Made by a program: the position numbers and the translations under genes | DNA from: Hyphomicrobiaceae bacterium UBA4460 | GTDB taxonomy: Bacteria; Pseudomonadota; Alphaproteobacteria; Rhizobiales; Methyloligellaceae | Assembly: GCA_002390155.1 (NCBI GenBank) | Contig: DGOS01000067.1 | Location: 1 to 11,017, forward strand | Length of the DNA stretch: 11,017 nt | Direction: 5' to 3' | In this document: in pieces, positions 7,339-11,017 of the stretch | Position numbering within the stretch: position 1 is the first letter of the stretch | Layout of the letters: every line of letters starts with the position of its first letter | The notes under the pieces: generated by a model | What the model was told of the DNA's origin: nothing | What the model saw: the letters and a program-made list of their open reading frames with translations, nothing else | Database searches by the model: none

Positions 7339-8757
7339 CTATTCGACGGATTGTTGCTTCTCTGGTTCGCCCACCGCATGCGCCTTGCGGGAGAGGCTCG
7401 ATCCGGCGTTCTTGGGCAAGCGCATGAAGATCAGCGCGGAACTTGCTGCAAGTGCCGCGACCACGAGGAAGGCGGGAATAAAGTCGCTGGCCACAACGTC
7501 GTTTGTCTCGCGGCCCATGCGTTCGATCTCCAGCACGAACGCGCCGACCGCGACGCCGGCGGACATAGAAAGCTGCTGAGCGACGCTGGCAAAGCTCGTG
7601 GCCTTGCTCATGTCGTGTTCCCCGATATCCGCATAGGCGATCGAGTTGACGGCCGTGAACTGGAGCGAGCGGAAAAAGCCGCCAATGAGAAGCACGGTCA
7701 GGATGACGGCAGATGGGGTTGCCGCGGTGAAGAGCGCGCACGCGGCGACAAATACGGATGTCAGCAGTGCATTCCAGACCAGAATCCGTTTATAGCCAAA
7801 GCGCCGGATGATCGGCGCAGCGGTTGTCTTCATGGCGATAGCGCCAACGGCTGTGGCAAAGGTGAGCAAGCCCGACTGCAACGCCGTCATGCCGAAGCCG
7901 AGTTGCAAGAACAGCGGCAGCAAGAACGGTGTCGCGCCGACGCCGATGCGGAACAAGAAGCCGCCGAAAATATTCGCAAAGAACGTATCGATCTTGAGCA
8001 AGCGCAAGTCGAGCAGCGGGTTGGGCGTATTGAGCGCATGGCGGACATAAAGCGTGCAGGCAATAGCGCCGACCGTCAGCAGGCCGACGACGAATGCCGG
8101 AGGAAAGAATGGCTGGCCGATCACCGTGAAGCCGAAGGCAAGCCCGGCGAGCCCGACGCCCGACAAGAAGAAGCCCTTGACGTCGAGCGGCGGCACCTCG
8201 TCTTCGCGGAAGTTCTCGATGAAGCGCGTGGCGAGGTAGATGCCCAGCAAGCCGATGGGGATGTTGATCCAAAAGATCCAACGCCAGGAGAAGAAGGTCG
8301 AGATGAAGCCGCCAAGCGGCGGTCCGATAACCGGGCCCATGAGCGCAGGCACGGTGAGCCAGGCGAGCGCCGAGATCAGCTCCGACTTTGGCACGCTGCG
8401 CAGGATGACGAGGCGTCCCACAGGCACCATCATGGCGCCGCCCATGCCTTGCACGATGCGGAACAGCACGAAGTCGGCTAGGCCTTGGGCGAAGCCGCAG
8501 GCCGCCGAGCCGAGCGTGAAAACCACGATGGCGACGCGAAAGACCGTCTGTGCGCCGAACCTGTCGGCCATCCAGCCGCTGACGGGAATAAAGACGGCCA
8601 GCGAAAGCAGGTATGAGGTGAGCGCCAGCTTGAGCGCGATAGGATCCTCGCCAAGATCGGCGCCGATCGCCGGCAGCGATGTTGCGATCACGGTGGAGTC
8701 CATGGTTTCCATGAACAGGGCGACCGCGACGATCAGGGTGACGAAGTAGCGTGGCAT
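7339..8757 (-). CDS. Major facilitator superfamily transporter, DHA2 type (MdtD-like drug/metabolite exporter)
   Basis: A 472-residue inner-membrane protein, almost entirely hydrophobic segments, with the 14-helix DHA2 layout expected from its motifs. Visible are the D1-type motif ETMDSTVIATSLPAIG (residues 17-32), motif A GWMADRFGAQTVFR (61-74), motif B RIVQGMGGAMMVPVGR (100-115) and the antiporter motif C ALMGPVIGPPLGGF (138-151). The segments RIVQGMGGAMMVPVGR and SWRWIFWINIPIG closely resemble E. coli MdtD as I recall it. By family it would export small molecules in exchange for protons, but the substrate is unknown. The C-terminal 25 residues are polar and cytoplasmic. The ATG at 8757 has a poor ribosome binding site but gives the natural N-terminus. 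The gene is divergent from rlmE (88 bases) and convergent with ppx, so it sits between two genes on the other strand. No partner membrane-fusion protein is present. Confidence 0.92.
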   Translation of the reverse strand: MPRYFVTLIVAVALFMETMDSTVIATSLPAIGADLGEDPIALKLALTSYLLSLAVFIPVSGWMADRFGAQTVFRVAIVVFTLGSAACGFAQGLADFVLFRIVQGMGGAMMVPVGRLVILRSVPKSELISALAWLTVPALMGPVIGPPLGGFISTFFSWRWIFWINIPIGLLGIYLATRFIENFREDEVPPLDVKGFFLSGVGLAGLAFGFTVIGQPFFPPAFVVGLLTVGAIACTLYVRHALNTPNPLLDLRLLKIDTFFANIFGGFLFRIGVGATPFLLPLFLQLGFGMTALQSGLLTFATAVGAIAMKTTAAPIIRRFGYKRILVWNALLTSVFVAACALFTAATPSAVILTVLLIGGFFRSLQFTAVNSIAYADIGEHDMSKATSFASVAQQLSMSAGVAVGAFVLEIERMGRETNDVVASDFIPAFLVVAALAASSALIFMRLPKNAGSSLSRKAHAVGEPEKQQSVE

Positions 8758-8787
8758 GTGGCAGGTGTTAGAGAACGGATAGAGTGG

Positions 8788-8816
8788 AGATGAGGCTGGG
8801 CGGTCCGTCCGGTCAA
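8788..8816 (-). promoter_or_regulatory. Possible promoter of the MFS transporter gene
   Basis: On the minus strand TTGACC (8811-8816, preceded by C to give CTTGAC) is 17 bases from TCATCT (8788-8793). The -35 fits the alphaproteobacterial CTTGAC consensus well; the -10 is weak. The transcript would start near 8781, leaving a leader of about 24 nt before the ATG at 8757. No comparable pair was seen for rlmE in the 88-base divergent gap. Confidence 0.33.
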
Positions 8817-8845
8817 GGCGGTGCGGCGATGGGATTGATTAGCAC

Positions 8846-9562
8846 ATGGTAAGGCCAACGAAAGGCGGACCTGCGGGACGGCGTGGGCTCAATGTCCGGG
8901 TCAAGACCGCGAAGGGGAGGAAGCTCTCCTCCACGCGCTGGTTGCAGCGGCAGCTCAACGACCCTTATGTCGAGGAGGCGAAGCGCCAGGGCTATCGCAG
9001 CCGCGCGGCCTTCAAGCTCATCGAGATTGATGACAGGTATCGCTTGTTGAAGCCGGGCGGCGTGGTGATCGATCTCGGCGCGGCGCCTGGCGGCTGGTGT
9101 CAGGTGGCCGCGGCGCGGGTGAAAGCCGGGGAGGGCAAGGGCCAGGCGCAGGGCAAGGTCATCGCCGCCGACATCACCGATATTGAGCCCGTTCCGGGCG
9201 CCACCTTCATGCAGGTGGATGTGACCGACGCCGAAGCGGGTGAGTTCGTTCGGGAATCGCTGGGCGGCGCGCGCGCCGACGTTGTGTTGTCCGATATGGC
9301 GGCATCGGCGATCGGCCATCGCCAGACGGACCATTTGCGGGTGATTGCGCTGGCCGAAGCGGCGCTCGATATCGCGGAGGACGTGCTGAAGCCGGGGGGC
9401 GCCTATCTTGCTAAAGTGCTGCAAGGCGGCGCGAGTGGCGATCTCCTCACGCGGCTCCGCAAAGGCTTCGCCAAGGTGGCCCACGTCAAGCCGAAGGCGA
9501 GCCGGCAGGGTTCGTCGGAAGTCTATGTGCTTGCCACGGGATTCCGGGGTGCGCCTGCATGA
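8846..9562 (+). CDS. rlmE: 23S rRNA (uridine-2'-O-)-methyltransferase RlmE (FtsJ/RrmJ)
   Basis: SAM-dependent enzyme that 2'-O-methylates U2552 in the A loop of 23S rRNA late in 50S assembly. The 238 residues show the whole RrmJ signature: SRAAFKL with catalytic Lys57, SAM motif DLGAAPGGW (76-84), AADIT (Asp109) and QVDVTD (Asp125), LSDMA with Asp150, KVLQGG with Lys190 and SSEVY with Glu225. The K-D-K-E tetrad is therefore intact. Compared with E. coli RlmE it has a basic N-terminal extension of about 20 residues (rich in Arg, Lys and Gly) and a small Gly/Lys/Gln insertion at about 94-104. The start ATG has only a weak purine-rich stretch upstream; this start keeps the basic tail common in alphaproteobacterial homologues. 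The ppx-to-rlmE neighbourhood is familiar from Rhizobiales, here interrupted by the MFS gene on the other strand. Confidence 0.95.
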   Translation: MVRPTKGGPAGRRGLNVRVKTAKGRKLSSTRWLQRQLNDPYVEEAKRQGYRSRAAFKLIEIDDRYRLLKPGGVVIDLGAAPGGWCQVAAARVKAGEGKGQAQGKVIAADITDIEPVPGATFMQVDVTDAEAGEFVRESLGGARADVVLSDMAASAIGHRQTDHLRVIALAEAALDIAEDVLKPGGAYLAKVLQGGASGDLLTRLRKGFAKVAHVKPKASRQGSSEVYVLATGFRGAPA

Positions 9563-9680
9563 AATGGACACGACATGATTCGTTCACGGGACTGTGCTTG
9601 GCCGTGTGCTGCTCCAGCGTTGCGAGTCTTGCTAGGGTGAGGGCGCATCGATTGGGCCGGTCGGATAGGGGAGTTGCACG
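9563..9680 (+). promoter_or_regulatory. Leader/promoter region of the arsM-aquaglyceroporin operon
   Basis: The 118-base gap after rlmE should carry the arsM promoter. It ends in a strong ribosome binding site, AGGGGAG (9667-9673), 7 nt before the ATG. I saw no clear ArsR-type inverted repeat, no good -35/-10 pair and no terminator after rlmE, so read-through from rlmE is possible. Confidence 0.4.
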
Positions 9681-10739
9681 ATGAATGTCGAGGTGGTGAA
9701 AGAATATTACGGGAAGGTTCTGAAGGGATCGAAGGACCTGAAGACCTCCGCGTGTTGCGACGGCGGCGGCGTGCCCGGCCATCTCGAAACGCTCATCGCC
9801 AATGTACACGAGGAGGTTCGCTCCAAATACTATGGCTGCGGCATCGTCATCCCCGCCGCGCTGCAAGGCTGCAACGTGCTCGATCTCGGCTCGGGTTCTG
9901 GCCGCGACGTCTATCTCATTTCGCAACTCGTGGGCGAGGGCGGCGGCGTCACCGGCGTGGACATGACCGACGAGCAGTTGGCGACGGCGCAGGCGCATAA
10001 AGATTGGCACATGCAGAAATTCGGCTACGCAAAGCCGAATGTCCGTTTTCTCAAAGGCTATCTGGAGAAGCTCGACGCGCTCGACCTTGAGCCTTCGACC
10101 TTCGATGTCGTGGTGTCGAACTGCGTCATCAATCTTTGCGTCGACAAGCTTGCGGTGTTGCGCGGCGCATACCGGCTCTTGAAGCCCGGCGGCGAACTCT
10201 ATTTCGCCGACGTCTATTGTGACCGGCGCCTGACCGATGAGATGCGGGCCGATCCGCTGCTATACGGTGAGTGTTTGGGCGGCGCGCTGTATTGGAACGA
10301 TTTCCTGCCCATGGCGAAGCAAGCGGGCTATCTCGATCCGCGCCTCGTCACCAGCCGTCCCATCGAAGTCGAAAACGAAGCCATGCGCCAGAAGCTCGGT
10401 CAGGCGCGCTTCTTTTCGGCGACATATCGCCTGTTCAAGCTTGAGGGGCTCGAGCCGGCTTGCGAGGACTATGGTCAGGCGGTCGTGTATCGCGGCGGCG
10501 TGGCGGAGCAGGAGAAAGCGTTCGCGCTCGACGCGCGTCACGTCATCGAGCAGGGCAAGGTCTTTCCGGTGTGCGGTAATAGCTGGCGCATGCTTGCGGA
10601 AACGCGCTTCGCGCCATACTTCGACTTCGTCGGCAACTTTGACACCCATTACGGGATCTTCGCCGGATGCGGTACGTCGCTTCCGTTCAACGAGTCGGCG
10701 CCGGCGCAAGGCACGAAGAAGACGTCCAGCTGCTGCTAG
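9681..10739 (+). CDS. arsM: Arsenite S-adenosylmethyltransferase (ArsM), long form
   Basis: Cytoplasmic enzyme that transfers methyl groups from SAM to As(III), giving methylated and volatile arsenicals. The 352 residues start with YYGKVLKGSKDLKTSACC, close to the eukaryotic/algal-type ArsM start. SAM-binding motif I is VLDLGSGSGRDVY (66-78), followed by GVDMTDEQL (92-100), SNCVINL (146-152) and LKPGGELYFADVY (167-179). The four cysteines that bind or act on arsenic in the algal CmArsM family have clear counterparts: Cys25/26 (SACC), Cys53 (YYGCG), Cys148 (SNCV) and Cys198 (GECLGGAL). The protein has a C-terminal domain with FPVCGNSWRML and AGCGTSLPF and ends in a vicinal pair TSSCC; 13 cysteines in all. 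The ATG is supported by AGGGGAG 7 nt upstream. The next gene, an aquaglyceroporin, starts 19 nt after the stop, which indicates an arsenic operon. The family call is very secure; activity is inferred. Confidence 0.95.
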   Translation: MNVEVVKEYYGKVLKGSKDLKTSACCDGGGVPGHLETLIANVHEEVRSKYYGCGIVIPAALQGCNVLDLGSGSGRDVYLISQLVGEGGGVTGVDMTDEQLATAQAHKDWHMQKFGYAKPNVRFLKGYLEKLDALDLEPSTFDVVVSNCVINLCVDKLAVLRGAYRLLKPGGELYFADVYCDRRLTDEMRADPLLYGECLGGALYWNDFLPMAKQAGYLDPRLVTSRPIEVENEAMRQKLGQARFFSATYRLFKLEGLEPACEDYGQAVVYRGGVAEQEKAFALDARHVIEQGKVFPVCGNSWRMLAETRFAPYFDFVGNFDTHYGIFAGCGTSLPFNESAPAQGTKKTSSCC

Positions 10740-10758
10740 GGCTGATTGGGGGGAGGTA

Positions 10759-11017
10759 ATGACGTTCGATCTGACGCGGCGGCTCGCGGCCGAAGCGCTT
10801 GGCACGTTCTTTCTCGTTATGGCCATTGTGGGTTCAGGGATCATGGCCCAGAACCTCGCAGGCGGGAACGTGGCGTTGGCGCTCCTTGCCAACATGGCAT
10901 CGACCGGTGCGGTGCTGTTCGTCATCATCGCGATCTTCATCTCGGTGTCCGGCGCGCATTTCAATCCTGCCGTGAGTCTTGTGATGTGGGGACGCGGCGA
11001 CCTTGGGCGCGGCGACG
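10759..11017 (+). CDS. Aquaglyceroporin / MIP-family channel (AqpS-like), 3'-truncated by the window edge
   Basis: The first 86 residues of a major intrinsic protein family channel, which passively conducts water or small neutral solutes such as glycerol and As(OH)3 across the inner membrane. It begins MTFDLTRRLAAEALGTFFLV, with the conserved membrane-1 Glu (AEALGT). Hydrophobic segments lie at about 10-30 and 38-64, and the first NPA box appears in SGAHFNPAVSLV (NPA 69-71). The second half with the second NPA box is outside the window. It follows arsM by 19 bases with no terminator. In Sinorhizobium meliloti the related AqpS sits in an ars operon and passes trivalent arsenic, so an arsenic role is likely here by context. 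The ATG is 2 nt after a GGAGG, which is unusually close; the G-run at 10748-10753 may serve instead. No other in-frame start keeps the first helix whole. Confidence 0.9.
   Translation, partial: MTFDLTRRLAAEALGTFFLVMAIVGSGIMAQNLAGGNVALALLANMASTGAVLFVIIAIFISVSGAHFNPAVSLVMWGRGDLGRGD

Noticed and set aside
7333..8481. Long open frame of about 380 codons on the plus strand opposite the MFS gene
   Set aside because: Its product is almost all charged residues, the expected reverse reading of hydrophobic membrane-protein codons in GC-rich DNA. The opposite strand has every MFS motif.
8813..9571. Minus-strand open frame of about 250 codons over rlmE
   Set aside because: It is the reverse of rlmE codons with no family signal; rlmE shows a complete catalytic tetrad.
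9486..10010. Minus-strand open frame across the rlmE-arsM gap
   Set aside because: Covers both gene ends and the intergenic region with no family signal.
10260..10964. Minus-strand open frame spanning the arsM end and the channel gene
   Set aside because: It crosses two secure genes on the other strand and encodes nothing recognisable.
1..11017. CRISPR arrays, insertion sequences, phage genes or toxin-antitoxin pairs
   Set aside because: No regularly spaced repeats, no terminal inverted repeats with transposase and no matching small gene pairs were seen.

Overview
The window is GC-rich bacterial chromosome, almost certainly alphaproteobacterial and probably of the order Hyphomicrobiales (Rhizobiales). 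The hints are a fused CysN-CysC sulfate-activation enzyme, a Ppx/GppA phosphatase with an RlmE rRNA methyltransferase close downstream, promoter-like CTTG-type -35 elements and few recognisable terminators. The genus cannot be named from the sequence alone. There is no transposase, integrase, CRISPR array, phage gene or obvious compositional break.

Layout. (1) Positions 1-2672, plus strand: the 3' part of cysD, then a cysNC fusion gene whose start codon overlaps the cysD stop. Together they make the sulfate adenylyltransferase and APS kinase that convert sulfate to APS and PAPS. (2) Positions 2650-3888, minus strand: an orphan single-pass membrane protein with an Ig-like segment and a C-terminal Sel1/TPR-like helical segment. 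Its 3' end overlaps the 3' end of cysNC convergently. (3) Positions 4124-5551, plus: an OprD-family outer-membrane porin with a signal peptide. (4) Positions 5589-5662, minus: tRNA-Gln(CUG) with encoded CCA, followed by about 390 bases without a gene that hold two 12-bp palindromes, a GC hairpin and a possible promoter. (5) Positions 6052-7320, plus: Ppx/GppA phosphatase. (6) Positions 7339-8757, minus: a DHA2-type (MdtD-like) major facilitator exporter. (7) Positions 8846-9562, plus: rlmE. (8) Positions 9681-11017, plus: arsM (arsenite S-adenosylmethionine methyltransferase), then the 5' part of an aquaglyceroporin (MIP family) gene, 19 nt apart and so probably one operon.

How the genes fit together. 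CysD and CysNC form one enzyme complex. ArsM and the MIP channel probably form the start of an arsenic methylation and permeation module that runs off the right edge. The Ppx, MFS, RlmE and tRNA genes are housekeeping or general functions. No wholly new system is evident. The items most worth a second look are the arsM-aquaglyceroporin pair with a cysteine-rich ArsM, the uncharacterised membrane protein next to cysNC, and the palindrome-rich region upstream of tRNA-Gln.
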